Below the pieces are notes generated by a model. That model was not told where the DNA came from, made no database searches, and saw only the letters and a list, made by a program, of their open reading frames with translations. DNA of 64,000 bases, taken from the NCBI GenBank assembly GCA_963826795.1, contig CAWGYT010000010.1, positions 310,001 to 374,000 of the forward strand. Reading direction: 5' to 3'. This DNA comes from CAWGYT01 sp963826795. GTDB taxonomy: Bacteria > Planctomycetota > Planctomycetia > Pirellulales > Pirellulaceae. Every line of letters starts with the position of its first letter. Positions within the stretch are counted from its first letter, which is position 1. Of the stretch, positions 29,488 through 39,077 are shown one piece after another. A program made the position numbers and the translations under genes.

Positions 29488-30548
29488 GCCCTCGGATTGG
29501 AATTGTCATCCCGCGAGCGTCGTCAATTGGAAAAGCAACTGAAGCGTTCCCGGGATGCTCGACTGTATCGACGGACGCTGGCGGTTCTGGAATATGATCG
29601 CGGACGATCGGTGACGGAGATCTCGCGTACCTTATGGGTGAGCCGCCCGAGTGTCTATCGCTGGATCGAACGATACCGCGAGTCTTCTGATCCCGAGTCG
29701 TTGCGCGATGAAGATCGCTTGGGACGCCCCCCGGCGTGGACGGAAGAATGTTCAGAATGCCTGCACGGCCTCTTGAGGCGATCTCCGGCTGAACTCGGCT
29801 ACTATGCTGTGAACTGGACCGTGCCGCTACTGCGGGACCCCTTGGAAATGTGTCTGGGGAAGCGATTCTCGGATCACACGATCCGTCGTGCGCTGAGCGG
29901 TCTCGATTACGTATGGAAGCGACCACGCTTTGTGCTGGCGCCCGATCCCGAGCGCGAGAACAAAACGACGAATTCGCCGTAGAATTCGGCACTTGCCGCC
30001 TCGCAGCGTGTTGTTGGTAGAAGACGAGACCGATTTGCTTCTCTTTCCGCCGCTTCGGGCCAACTGGAGCCGGCGCGGCGAACCAGCCCGAGTGGGAATC
30101 TCGGGCTGGAACGCTCGTCGTGTTGTTTTCGGCGCAATGAACCTCCGCAGCGGCAAGCGGCTGTTTCTCGTCCGTCAGCATCAGCGGCAACATGACTTTC
30201 AAGCATTCCTGGAAGTGATCCACCAACATTATCGGGGCAGGCACATGGCACTTCTGTTGGATGAGAATCCAAGTCATACCGCCCACCGGTCACAACAACT
30301 TGCCGACGACCTGAAGATCGAGTTCCTGTGGCTGCCAAAGCGGTCACCCGAACTCAACCCCATGGATGAACTCTGGGGACAAGCCAAAGATATCGTCAGC
30401 GCCAACCTGCAATATCCGAGCATTGACGACCACCTTCATGCGTTCATCGAATATCTGGAATTTCTGACTGACTGGGAGACCCGCTACACTTCCGGTATCC
30501 TCTCCAACGATTTCTGGTTGAAATCGCTTCTGTAACAGAACTTTTGGC
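29488..30548 (+). mobile_element. IS630-family insertion sequence (ends tentative)
   Basis: The transposase spans 29497-30535. Candidate ends are GCC at 29488 and GGC at 30548, each bordered by TA (29486-29487 and 30549-30550), which fits the TA target duplication of IS630 elements. Longer terminal inverted repeats are not obvious, so the ends may be eroded. The left side directly abuts the integron-integrase remnant. No continuation of that integrase is visible right of 30550, so a deletion probably accompanied or followed insertion. Confidence 0.55.
29497..30535 (+). CDS. IS630-family transposase, split over two frames
   Basis: The first part, from a likely TTG at 29497 (LELSSRERRQLEKQLKRSRD), has a helix-turn-helix (GRSVTEISRTLWVSRPSVYR) and linker, and ends at a stop at 29982. 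The second part, one frame forward, carries the catalytic core: VEDETDLLLFPPLRANW (first Asp), MALLLDENPSHTAHRS (second Asp) and SPELNPMDELWGQAKD, where the third position is Asp before Glu (PMDELW) rather than the PIE of most relatives. The frames overlap at 29930-29982, and one skipped base around GAGAACAAAACG (29957-29967) joins them as ERETKRRIRRRIRHLPPRSV. This could be programmed frameshifting, known in the IS630 family, or a plain indel like those elsewhere in the window. Confidence 0.8.
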
Positions 30549-30550
30549 TA

Positions 30551-30879
30551 CCTGCTTAGTGTCTTCAGTGGCGTCCGTCGCAATGTCGTGGAATGCCGAA
30601 TTGCCATGTTGTTGTCGAAGGGCCGAGAAACCTCCCACGATGGGGCGTGACGCCGACGATTACCAAAGGTTGCACGGGGGTTAACCGCCGGCGGCCCACT
30701 CACGCGATGATTGCGGGCATGATCACACTACCACCCCAGTCCGGTTGGCGGTTTCCGTTGTTAAACGGCTTTTCGCTCCGGTAAACTTGACCACGCGTTT
30801 TGGGCCGGCACGTCACCGAACAGGGCTTCCGGCCGGATTGATCTCTGCTGTTTTATCGCCTTCTCGAGGGTCATGATCG
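30551..30879. other. Intergenic stretch, no gene recognised
   Basis: About 330 bases lie between the IS630 element and the hydrolase gene. No open frame with family resemblance is seen. It probably contains the promoter of the hydrolase gene, whose ATG (30880) has GAGGG ten bases upstream. Confidence 0.55.
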
Positions 30880-31845
30880 ATGGTCACTTCGTTGCTACGC
30901 CGTTTCGCAAGTTGGGTTGTGCCTGCCGGTGGACGCCGCCGGCCGTGCTGGAGTCTGATCGTTGCCGCAGTTTTGCTCCCTGGGGCACTGCGCGCGGCCG
31001 AACCGCCAATTGAGCGACTTTGGGCCGGTGAGGCGCCGCTTGCCGTCGGCGATTCGGCGGCGGATATCCCGACGATGCAGCTCTACTTGCCTCCCGATGT
31101 GGATGGCAAGCCTGTGACGTCGGCGGCGGTTCTGGTGTGTCCGGGTGGCGGCTACGGGGGGCTTGCGATGGGACACGAAGGGCATGAGATCGCAACTTGG
31201 TACAACGAGCTGGGAGTGGCGGCCTTTGTCTTGAACTACCGCCACCGCGGCAAGGGATACGGCCATCCGGCCCCGTTGCTTGACGCTCAGCGCGCGCTTC
31301 GCATGATTCGGGCGCGGGCCGCTTCCTGGAAACTGGACCCGGAGCGGATCGGAGTGATGGGGTTTTCTGCCGGCGGGCATCTTGCGTCGACGCTGGCGAC
31401 GCACTTCGATGCCGGCCGCGCCGACCATCAGGATCCGATTGAGCAGGCGAGCTGCCGGCCTGATTTTGCGATCTTGTGCTACCCGGTGATCGCGCTCGAT
31501 GAGCCGTTCGCGCATCGCGGTTCGCAACGTAATCTGCTGGGAGACAATCCGGATCCTGCGCTCTTGAAATCACTTTCCAACGAAAAGCAAGTCGCCTCAA
31601 ACTGCCCGCCCACGTTCCTGTTCCACACGAACGAAGATGAGGTGGTGCCAGCGGAGAATAGCCTTGTGTTTTACGCCGCGCTCCGCCGTGCGGGAGTTCC
31701 GGCCGAGCTGCATGTTTTTCAGCATGGGAGGCATGGCGTCGGCCTGGCTCGAAATCTTCCCGGGACGTCGGGTTGGACGACGGACTGCATCGCGTGGCTG
31801 CGTTCTCTGAATGTCGTCGCCGACTCGGCCTTGATCCCAAGGTAG
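30880..31845 (+). CDS. Secreted alpha/beta hydrolase (acetyl-xylan-esterase-like)
   Basis: The 321-residue protein starts with a basic region and hydrophobic signal peptide (SLIVAAVLLPGALRAAEPP, cleavage near residue 39), so it is exported. The alpha/beta hydrolase fold shows the oxyanion HGGG-type loop as VCPGGGYGGLAMGHEG, the nucleophile elbow GFSAGGHLAS (Ser), an acidic residue in FLFHTNEDEVVPAENS and the catalytic His in VFQHGRHGVGLA. The Asp/Ser/His order and the LYLPPDVDGK opening match the BD-FAE/acetyl-xylan-esterase-like group that deacetylates plant or algal polysaccharides. The next gene on the same strand is also a probable exported carbohydrate protein, so both may act on the same material. 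The precise ester is not determinable. Confidence 0.88.
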   Translation: MVTSLLRRFASWVVPAGGRRRPCWSLIVAAVLLPGALRAAEPPIERLWAGEAPLAVGDSAADIPTMQLYLPPDVDGKPVTSAAVLVCPGGGYGGLAMGHEGHEIATWYNELGVAAFVLNYRHRGKGYGHPAPLLDAQRALRMIRARAASWKLDPERIGVMGFSAGGHLASTLATHFDAGRADHQDPIEQASCRPDFAILCYPVIALDEPFAHRGSQRNLLGDNPDPALLKSLSNEKQVASNCPPTFLFHTNEDEVVPAENSLVFYAALRRAGVPAELHVFQHGRHGVGLARNLPGTSGWTTDCIAWLRSLNVVADSALIPR

Positions 31846-31888
31846 TCTTGACTCCTCAGACGCCAGCGAAATGGATGGAGGAAAGGTG

Positions 31889-33390
31889 ATGTTCCAGCCG
31901 CCGCGCGGGACCGATCGATCAACGCGTGCGCCGGTCAACCGAAGGACGGTGCTAAAGAGCTCGCTGGCAGCGGTTGGCTGCGGGCTTGCCCCGGCATCCA
32001 GCCGCGCCAGGCGAGCCGCGGCGCGCGGCCCGCCCTGGGGCTGAATCTGGCTCCGGTTCGCTACTGGATGTCCGAGCGACCCTTCAATAACTTGTTTCTC
32101 ACCTCAAGTCCGCACGTGCCGCTCAAGGAAGGTGGCACCTGGAATGATGGGGGTGAATTGAGTCTGGACACCAACGGCTGGATCCGACAGTTCAAGCCTG
32201 GGCAACAAGCCGCCTTTCTGGTCGACCTCAAACGCGGACACCCCAATTCCGTCTATCGAGTGTCCTATCGCGGCGACCCGGGGGCAATCCGAATCCTCGG
32301 CGGCCAGGGACATGAATTCGCGAAACGCACGGACGACGCCCGCATGGTCGTGCGGATGCAGCGTCCCATTGCTGAGGTTGTGGTCAAAGAACGCGGCCAC
32401 CGCGACCAAGCAACCTTTGCCTCCGCATTTATCCAACGCTGCCAGCAATTTCAAGTGCTGCGGTTCATGGATTGGTCGAACATCAACGTGGACCGCCCGC
32501 TGCGCTGGGAAGATCGAGTGACCGAGTCCTATTACACGCAAGCCGATCGCGAAGTGGCCCTGGAACACATCGTGAAGCTGTGCCAGCAAACGAGCTGCGG
32601 GCTGTGGTATTGCGTCCATCACCGCGCCGACGATGACTATGTCCGCCAGACGGCTCGTTGGATGAAGGACCGCTTGCCCGCGGAAGCCTCGGTCTACGTC
32701 GAGCACTCCAATGAGGTCTGGAACCGCAGTTTCGCTCAACATGCGTTCTGCCGCGCTCAAAGCGACGATTTTCTGGAGTACCACGCGCGACGCACGAGTC
32801 GGCTCGGCGAGGTTTTTCGGTCCGAGGGCCTCGAGGTCACGAGCGTTCTGGGACTGCAGTCGGTCAATCGCTGGGCGGCCAGTGAATTGTTGAAACGTGG
32901 CCTGCCCGAGGGAATCGACGCGACGGCGATCGCACCCTATTTCGGAGGTCAGATCGGTCGCGACGCAGCAATGCTCGAGCGGGCGCTGAGCGGAGGGGTC
33001 GAGTATGTCATCGACGCCTGCCGAGAAGACCTTGAGGTCCGCCGTCAGGAGATTCAGGCCCAACGGGAGTTGGCAGGGCGAAGCGGACTGAAGTTGCTGG
33101 CGTACGAAGGCGGCCAGCATTTAGTAGCGGCCTATCCGCAACGCAATAACCCCGAAGTCGTCGCGTTGTTGATTGCGGCCAATCGGCACCCGGCGATGGA
33201 GGAGCTCTACCGCGACTACCTGCAACTCTGGGAGCACGAAACGGACGGCGGTTTGATGTGCCTCTACCATTCCGTCAGTGAACCAAGTGCCGCGGGAAGC
33301 TGGGGGTTGATGGAATACGAAGGGCAGCCGCTGGCCGACGCTCCCAAGTATCGGGCGGTCCGGGAACACCTTGCCGCCCGCTCGTTTTGA
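31889..33390 (+). CDS. Tat-exported carbohydrate-associated protein, glycosidase-like (one frameshift near 32025)
   Basis: An ATG at 31889 with a strong ribosome site (GGAGGAAAG, 31877-31885) begins MFQPPRGTDRSTRAPVNRRT and VLKSSLAAVGCGLAPA, a twin-arginine-like leader. That frame stops at 32042. One frame over, RPALGLNLAPVRYWMSERPF continues into the body, so one base is missing in the GC-rich stretch at about 32020-32035. The body has ELSLDTNGWIRQFKPGQQAA, VLRFMDWSNINVDRP, YVEHSNEVWNRSFAQ and LLAYEGGQHLVA, resembling large 'cellulose-binding' glycosidase-like proteins. EHSNEVWN and YEGGQH supply candidate acidic residues on a TIM-barrel-like fold. About 500 residues in total. The enzyme class is uncertain. 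Confidence 0.72.
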
Positions 33391-33530
33391 ACTTACGCCT
33401 GATCGATTCGGTGCTTGCATCGGACCTCGGAGTTCGAATCTCCCAGGCTCCCCGATCGTTCGACCTCCCGCCCCGTTGCAGGCTTCGGCAAGGGGCGGGC
33501 AGGGGCGGATGCGATGAGGGCTTCGATCGC

Positions 33531-34700
33531 CTAGAACGTGGCCTGAATTCCCACCGTCGCTCCGTGGAAGAACACCGTGCTCGAGTTGAACGAGGTCGAA
33601 CCTGGGGCGATCAGCGAGGTGGACGACAGCTGATCGGCCGCCAACACGACGCCATCGAGCCAGAACAGGTTATAGCCTCCCGTGACCGCCAGCGAGTCGG
33701 TCAGCTGCAGGACACCCCGAAGGCCGAATTGACCAAAGAATCCGGTCCCGTTGTCGTTGGCTGAAAGGCTCGACACGGTGCCCCCTCCGCCGAGCAGCGG
33801 GGAGCTGGCATTGAAATCGGTATGCCGGCCCATGATGCCCACCTGGGAAATGCTGTCGATCCGAAATCGGCTCGGCGCGGTCTCAAACAGCGTTGCATAC
33901 GCCCCGATCTGGAAGCCATAAAGATGGTTCGTGGCGTCCAGCGTGTAAAAGTCGGTCACGGTCGGTGCCACGGAGTAGGCGTGCAGCGTGTCGCCCAACT
34001 CGACCCAGCGAAAGCCCGCCAACAAGGTGACACATTCGTGGCAGCGATGGCGAAGGTTGAATTCCGCGCTGTAGAGCTCCGTTCCATAGTCGACACGAAA
34101 CACGGTTCCGGGCGCGGTTGAGCCGAACGGAAGTCCCGGGCCCACCAAAATCGGCGAGACATCGTCGCCGTTCTGGACCGAGCTATTCCAGGCGTCCGTT
34201 CCCAAGTAACCGATTTCCCAACCCCAGCACGAGCACAAGTCGCGGATCAGGCCCAGTCGCAGCGCTCCGACGTGGTTGAAATCCAGGTCATCGGTCCGGA
34301 ACAGCGTCGCGCCGGTGTCCTGACCTAAAATCAACGGCGTCGCTCCCGCATCCGATCGTCGCAAGAACATGACTTCGGCCAGGACCGTCCACTGGTTGCA
34401 GCAGCGAAGGCAAGTGCAGCCGCACTCGCCCGTGCACGGGGCGGTGTCACAGGCCGCGACACCGCAATCGGCAACGCCACAGGTCGCACAGTCGCGATCA
34501 CAACCGGGTGCGGCACAGCCGTTGCTCAACGCCGCCGCCGGTGAAGCGCAGCCCGTCAAGTCGGACAGCGACGCCGGCGCTTCATGCTTCACGCCACATC
34601 CGCAGGCGGGCTCCTTGGAAATGATCTCTCCCGCGATGGACAGACTGCCCAAGCACGCGAACGCCATGACGAGCGACAAGCTTAATGTAGAAATTCTCAT
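33531..34700 (-). CDS. Outer-membrane beta-barrel protein, BBP7-like, with cysteine-rich N-region
   Basis: The start at 34700 gives MRISTLSLSLVMAFACLGSL with a signal peptide ending near SIAGE. A cysteine-rich stretch follows (SNGCAAPGCDRDCATCGVAD, then CDTAPCTGECGCTCLRCCNQ), and then strands of alternating residues (LAEVMFLRRSDAGATPLI, DFNHVGALRLGLIRDLC, YSAEFNLRHRC, TLLAGFRWVELGD). The final strand FFHGATVGIQATF ends in Phe, as outer-membrane barrels do. This build is that of the planctomycete BBP7/DUF1551-type proteins. About 389 residues. It ends facing the exported protein at 31889-33390. Role and partners are unknown; the cysteines may form disulfides or bind the envelope. Confidence 0.8.
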   Translation of the reverse strand: MRISTLSLSLVMAFACLGSLSIAGEIISKEPACGCGVKHEAPASLSDLTGCASPAAALSNGCAAPGCDRDCATCGVADCGVAACDTAPCTGECGCTCLRCCNQWTVLAEVMFLRRSDAGATPLILGQDTGATLFRTDDLDFNHVGALRLGLIRDLCSCWGWEIGYLGTDAWNSSVQNGDDVSPILVGPGLPFGSTAPGTVFRVDYGTELYSAEFNLRHRCHECVTLLAGFRWVELGDTLHAYSVAPTVTDFYTLDATNHLYGFQIGAYATLFETAPSRFRIDSISQVGIMGRHTDFNASSPLLGGGGTVSSLSANDNGTGFFGQFGLRGVLQLTDSLAVTGGYNLFWLDGVVLAADQLSSTSLIAPGSTSFNSSTVFFHGATVGIQATF

Positions 34701-34998
34701 CCTTGAGTTCCCCTGATTCAGGTCGGCCAGGGAATGGTGGGAAAGGAACCGGTCCGACCCCAAGACGAGATGGTTGAGTGGGGGCGGTGCCGGCAGTTAC
34801 CTGGCCTGGAATGGTTTGATCCCTGCTGATAACTGGATCGACCGCTGTGAACCTCACGTCGATCATTTACAGAAGAGCCCCAACATGCAGAAATTTCGTT
34901 GAAGTTTGCAGAACCCGCAGACTCCAACATCGGAGGGCCGAATTTCCGGCGTGGCGACCTTCAATGGGGGGCCCGACTGGCCTGAGGATCGCCCCGAG

Positions 34999-35802
34999 TC
35001 AGGCTATCTCGCTGGGAATTCCCCGTTTGCGGCGGCGGGAAAACCAGACACTCGCGGTGCCCGCGACACCCAGAACCGACCAGACGACCAGCGTCGCCGG
35101 TTCGGGCACCACCGGGTTCCCTCCGCCATCCGTGTCGCCGTCGTCCAGACCAAACGAAACGTCGCTGATTCCAAAGCCCTCCCAGTCCATCCCCTCACCC
35201 GGGATGTAGATGGAAATCCCCGAAATCACGTTTGTTTCGTTGGTCTCGACCAGGGTGAGCGAGTTGTGACCCATCGGCAGGCCGCCAAAAATTCCCAGAC
35301 TGGCGCCATTGGCATCAAAGGCCTGGATCTGCGTGGGGCTCGCGGCATCCAAATGACCCAAGTTGAAGCTCACGAAATTGACCGGTTCGTCGAAGAGGAT
35401 CGCCAGGGGGGTCGTATACAGCGACGTCCCCTGCACGCCTCCCAGAGCCACGTGATTGGGATGGCTGAAGTCGAACATCGTTTGGACGTAAGTGCCGTTG
35501 GAGGCCAGTTGGAGCGGCGGGGTGGGGGTGGAGTCGATCAGCGAATTCGGCATGCTGCCGGGGACTTGGCCGACAAAATGGGTGCCAAAGCTGACCGTCA
35601 AGTCGCCCACTTCGGGCACGTTCTGAAACGTGAAGCTGGGATTCCTCACGCCGATCGTATTGAGCGGCACCTGATACACGACATCGGTACTTGGCGTCCC
35701 GCCCAGAACGACCGCGGCGTCGGCGATCAACGCCGAATTGCACCACAGCAGACCCATCACGGCTGCTCGGACCAATCCCGCGAATCTCCTGCCCGTCTCC
35801 AT
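34999..35802 (-). CDS. PEP-CTERM exported protein
   Basis: The start at 35802 gives METGRRFAGLVRAAVMGLLW and a signal peptide ending near ADAA. The C-terminus has the sorting signal VVPEPATLVVWSVLGVAGTA and SVWFSRRRKRG: the PEP motif, one membrane segment and a basic tail, which exosortase-type systems recognise. The middle part is a beta-rich domain (FGTHFVGQVPGSM, VNFVSFNLGHLDAASP, ISGISIYIPGEGMDWEGFGI) with no enzyme motif, similar to the many exported PEP-CTERM proteins of unknown role. About 267 residues. It is divergent from the HlyD gene at 36136. Confidence 0.88.
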   Translation of the reverse strand: METGRRFAGLVRAAVMGLLWCNSALIADAAVVLGGTPSTDVVYQVPLNTIGVRNPSFTFQNVPEVGDLTVSFGTHFVGQVPGSMPNSLIDSTPTPPLQLASNGTYVQTMFDFSHPNHVALGGVQGTSLYTTPLAILFDEPVNFVSFNLGHLDAASPTQIQAFDANGASLGIFGGLPMGHNSLTLVETNETNVISGISIYIPGEGMDWEGFGISDVSFGLDDGDTDGGGNPVVPEPATLVVWSVLGVAGTASVWFSRRRKRGIPSEIA

Positions 35803-36135
35803 GTTGAATGCTCCGAAAACGCCGACTGGTGCGAGCCACAACCCACATCATAAATAGGTACCGGCTCATTCGTACCCGAAAAAAACTCCGAGTTTCCCGA
35901 TTTTGCCAGATCGTGAGCGGTTCGTAAAGTGGTTGAAACGCGGACCCGTTCGGGCGGCTCGCCAACCGGAGCATGACGACAAGGGCTAATCTAGCCGGCG
36001 TCAAAGCCCGATGAGGTAAGCTTGGCCGGGATGAAATCTTGGTTGTTCTCGAGAATCAGCGGGTGCTCTTCCGAGACGCCTGCGCGAGCCCGAAGAAGGC
36101 GGTCGGTCGGTCCGCCCCGGGGAGGAGCGAAGACA

Positions 36136-37020
36136 ATGCGAGCCGCTGACTTACGACCTGCCGTCTTGGCCTGGATTGCCAACTTCGCGGCCGTGGTTCT
36201 GATGACTTCCCCGCTGGCGGCCGACGTCTGGGTGGAAGGATTCACCGAGCCGTACCGCCAGATCGAGTTGGCCGCGGGCGAACCGGGAGTCGTGGCCCAG
36301 CTGGCAGTTCAGGAGGGGGACCGTGTCACCGCCGGGCAAGTCCTGGGCGAACTGGACAATGCCGTTCTGGAAGCGATGCTGGAGATCGCGCGCGAGCGGG
36401 CCGTCGCCCGCGGGGCATGCCAGGCGGCGGAAGCGGAGCTCTTGCTCCGTCAGACCCATCTCGAGCAATTGGGCCAGCTGCGGGACCGAGGGCACGCCAC
36501 CCAGCGGGAGATCTTGCGAGCCGAGACCGACCTGAAAGTGGCCCAAGCGCGGCTGACGATGGCCGAGGACGAGCTGAAAATGCAGCGGTTGGAGTGCAAA
36601 CGGATCGAGGCCCAGATTGCCCGCCGGCAGATTCGAAGTCCCATTGACGGGATTGTCAGCCATGTGTACCAGCAGATCGGTGAATCGGTGCTGGCCAACG
36701 ACCCCCGGGTGGTGACCGTCGTTCAGTTGGATCAGCTGCGGGCCAAGTTCGCGGTCGAGCCCCAGGATGCGCGGTCGCTGCAGGCCGGCCAGCTGGTGCG
36801 GCTGGAACTCAGCGCGCCACCGCAGGTCGTGGAGGGGACCGTCGAAGTCGTTTCTCCCGTCCGGGACGCGAAAAGCTCGACGGTCCAAGTGACGATTCAG
36901 ATCGACAATCGCCAGGCCAACCTCGCGAGCGGCTCGCGTTGCCGCTTGCGAATCGATTCGGCCGAAACAAAGCAACCCGGCAAAGCGACTCGCTATACGT
37001 CGGCCAAGCAGCGCGACTAA
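36136..37020 (+). CDS. HlyD-type periplasmic adaptor protein
   Basis: The start at 36136 (MRAADLRPAVLAWIANFAAV) is backed by GGAGGA nine bases upstream and gives a signal peptide ending at SPLAAD. The body has the split lipoyl/barrel-sandwich domain (AAGEPGVVAQLAVQEGDRVT, then IRSPIDGIVSHVYQQIGESV), a helical hairpin between them (residues ~75-150) and a beta-barrel (DQLRAKFAVEPQDARSLQAG). This is the build of membrane-fusion proteins that link an inner-membrane transporter to a TolC channel. About 294 residues. It starts a same-strand run with the two HlyD fusion genes that follow, facing a TolC gene. Confidence 0.92.
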   Translation: MRAADLRPAVLAWIANFAAVVLMTSPLAADVWVEGFTEPYRQIELAAGEPGVVAQLAVQEGDRVTAGQVLGELDNAVLEAMLEIARERAVARGACQAAEAELLLRQTHLEQLGQLRDRGHATQREILRAETDLKVAQARLTMAEDELKMQRLECKRIEAQIARRQIRSPIDGIVSHVYQQIGESVLANDPRVVTVVQLDQLRAKFAVEPQDARSLQAGQLVRLELSAPPQVVEGTVEVVSPVRDAKSSTVQVTIQIDNRQANLASGSRCRLRIDSAETKQPGKATRYTSAKQRD

Positions 37021-37141
37021 GTGCCAAGGCCGAGCCACGAAATTCAGCGCCGCTTCATGATTTCGTCGCCGTGCCGCGCCGACCGTGGGGCGATCATCGA
37101 GCGGCGTCAGGTGGGAACTCTTGCGGAGGAAACTTCTGACG

Positions 37142-39058
37142 ATGACGCCCGCACCCTCCAACGGTGAGTCTGCGTCGCCGATCGGTCAGATTCCGTCCGG
37201 AGCCCTGGGCGAGGCGGCGACTCCCGGAGGTTCGGCGGTCGAAGAGACGCGGCAGATTGATCTTCGCCAATTGGCACAACAGCTTGAGAACCTCGCCTCG
37301 AGCGGACCCACCGATGACGCCGCGACGCAGCAGCTGGTGGAGCTCGTCCGGCAGTCGACCGGAGCAGCGGCGATTCTCTGGTACGTCGCGGATTCGACGG
37401 GCCAACTTGCGGCCGATCCGAGCTTTCATGATCCCGAGCAAGTCGCTCAGACCGCATTGAATCAGCTGCATGTGCTCGCCGCTCGAACGCATGACCTCCG
37501 CTCGATCCAACTGGCGGAGGGCCGGGACGGTGAGTCCCGACTGGCCGTCGCGGTGCCGGTTCTGCGCCGCGACGGGACGGTCGAAGTGCTAGTCACGGTC
37601 GTGAACTTCGGCGGCGACGATCGCCGTCGATTGTCAGGGCTGGTCTTGATGTTGCACTTCGTCGCCGCGTATGCGGGGCAGTGGCGAGGCGCAAAAGCCG
37701 AGCGGGCAACGAGCGACGAGTTCCGATCTCAACAACATCTGCTCGGCGTCCTGGCCCAAACGGATGCGGCCGGCGAACTTGGCCGCGCCGGTCAAATCGT
37801 GGCCGATTTCCTGACGGAGCGTTTGTCGGCCCGTTGGGTCGCGATCAGTACCCGCCGCGCCGGTGGGCTTTGTCGGCTGCGCTCGATGTCCTCGCCCTAT
37901 CAGTTCCAACGCGGGACGCCGCTCGTCGCCGCCCTGGAAGCCGCTTCCAGCGAGATCCTGCTGCTGCCCGGTGCAGACCACGACGAGCCAGCCGACGGCG
38001 GTGCGATTCGAGCGACCGACGCGTGGACTCAGTTGCGCCGCTTGGTTGAAACGGAACATACCTACGCCGCCGCCCTGCGTGACAGCGAGGGTCAACCGAT
38101 CGGTGCCTGCGTGGTGGTCTCGGACCAGCGCTGGGAGGAGCCGACGCGGGCCGAATTTCAACGGTCGATCGCTTGCCTGGGGCCGCGCCTGGGGCTGCTA
38201 CGTCAGGTGCGCCGCTCGCCAACGGTTCAGTTGCGGCAAGGCTATCGCCAGTTACCCGCCGAGGTGCGCCGGGCCGGGTGGATCGTTGCCGGCCTGATCG
38301 CGACCGTCTTGTGCGTCCTGCCCGTGCCCCATCGACTTTCCTGCTCCTGTGAAGTCCAACCGGTGACGCGCCGCTATGTCGCGGCACCCTACGAGGGACG
38401 CTTGGAGGCGGCCCTGGTCGAGCCCGGCGACGATGTCACGGAGGGGCAGGTGCTGGCCCGAATGGATGGCAGCGAGATCCGGATGGAACTGGATAGTCTT
38501 CGCTCCGACTGGGAAAAGTTTTCCGCCGAGCGGGACGCGGCCGTCGTCAACGGGGACACGGCGGCCGCCCAGATTCGACTCTGGGATATGCACACCTTGG
38601 AGGGCAGGATCGAACAATGCGAAGACAAGCGAGATCACTTGGAAGTCCGCAGCCCGACGGCGGGAGTTGTGATCAGCGGAGATCCGAAGAAACTCGAGGG
38701 CGCGCGAATGACGATTGGCCAAACGCTGCTGGAGGTCGCGCCGCTGGGGGAAATGGTGATCGAGGTCGCCATTGCGGATGAGGATATCGCCCATGCCCAC
38801 GAGGGCGCCGCGGCGAAATTGCGGCTGGAGTCGATGCCCTTGCGATCGTTTTACGGAACCCTGGTTCGCATCCATCCTCGCTCAGAGCAACGTAACGGGC
38901 ACAACGTGTTCATCGGTGAGATTCAGCTCGAAGGCCCCTCGGACCCGCTTCGCCCCGGAATGCGAGGCAAAGCAAAACTGACCGCCCCGACCCGGCCGCT
39001 GGGCTGGGTGCTGTTCCACCGCGCCGTCGAACAGCTCGGGTTTCGACTCGGTTGGTGA
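37142..39058 (+). CDS. GAF-like sensor fused to a HlyD adaptor
   Basis: The start at 37142 (MTPAPSNGESASPIGQIPSG) has GGAGGA upstream. The first ~370 residues are soluble and have GAF-like character (QQLVELVRQSTGAAAILWYV; FLTERLSARWVAISTRRAGG; LRDSEGQPIGACVVVSDQRW). One membrane segment follows (AGWIVAGLIATVLCVLPVP, about residues 378-396), then a HlyD-like region: CSCEVQPVTRRYVAAPYEGR, LVEPGDDVTEGQVLARMDGS, a helical hairpin, EVRSPTAGVVISGDPKKLEG and PLRPGMRGKAKL. The protein thus puts a cytoplasmic small-molecule-sensing-type domain on the same chain as a periplasmic adaptor. About 638 residues. It is followed 19 bases later by the M50 fusion gene. What it senses is unknown. Confidence 0.85.
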   Translation: MTPAPSNGESASPIGQIPSGALGEAATPGGSAVEETRQIDLRQLAQQLENLASSGPTDDAATQQLVELVRQSTGAAAILWYVADSTGQLAADPSFHDPEQVAQTALNQLHVLAARTHDLRSIQLAEGRDGESRLAVAVPVLRRDGTVEVLVTVVNFGGDDRRRLSGLVLMLHFVAAYAGQWRGAKAERATSDEFRSQQHLLGVLAQTDAAGELGRAGQIVADFLTERLSARWVAISTRRAGGLCRLRSMSSPYQFQRGTPLVAALEAASSEILLLPGADHDEPADGGAIRATDAWTQLRRLVETEHTYAAALRDSEGQPIGACVVVSDQRWEEPTRAEFQRSIACLGPRLGLLRQVRRSPTVQLRQGYRQLPAEVRRAGWIVAGLIATVLCVLPVPHRLSCSCEVQPVTRRYVAAPYEGRLEAALVEPGDDVTEGQVLARMDGSEIRMELDSLRSDWEKFSAERDAAVVNGDTAAAQIRLWDMHTLEGRIEQCEDKRDHLEVRSPTAGVVISGDPKKLEGARMTIGQTLLEVAPLGEMVIEVAIADEDIAHAHEGAAAKLRLESMPLRSFYGTLVRIHPRSEQRNGHNVFIGEIQLEGPSDPLRPGMRGKAKLTAPTRPLGWVLFHRAVEQLGFRLGW

Positions 39059-39077
39059 CCTGGAAGCGAGCCGCACG

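Noticed and set aside
33425..33450. A tRNA T-arm-like sequence (GGAGTTCGAATCTCC)
   Set aside because: No matching acceptor strand, D-arm or anticodon arm is found upstream in the right distance, so a tRNA gene is not supported.
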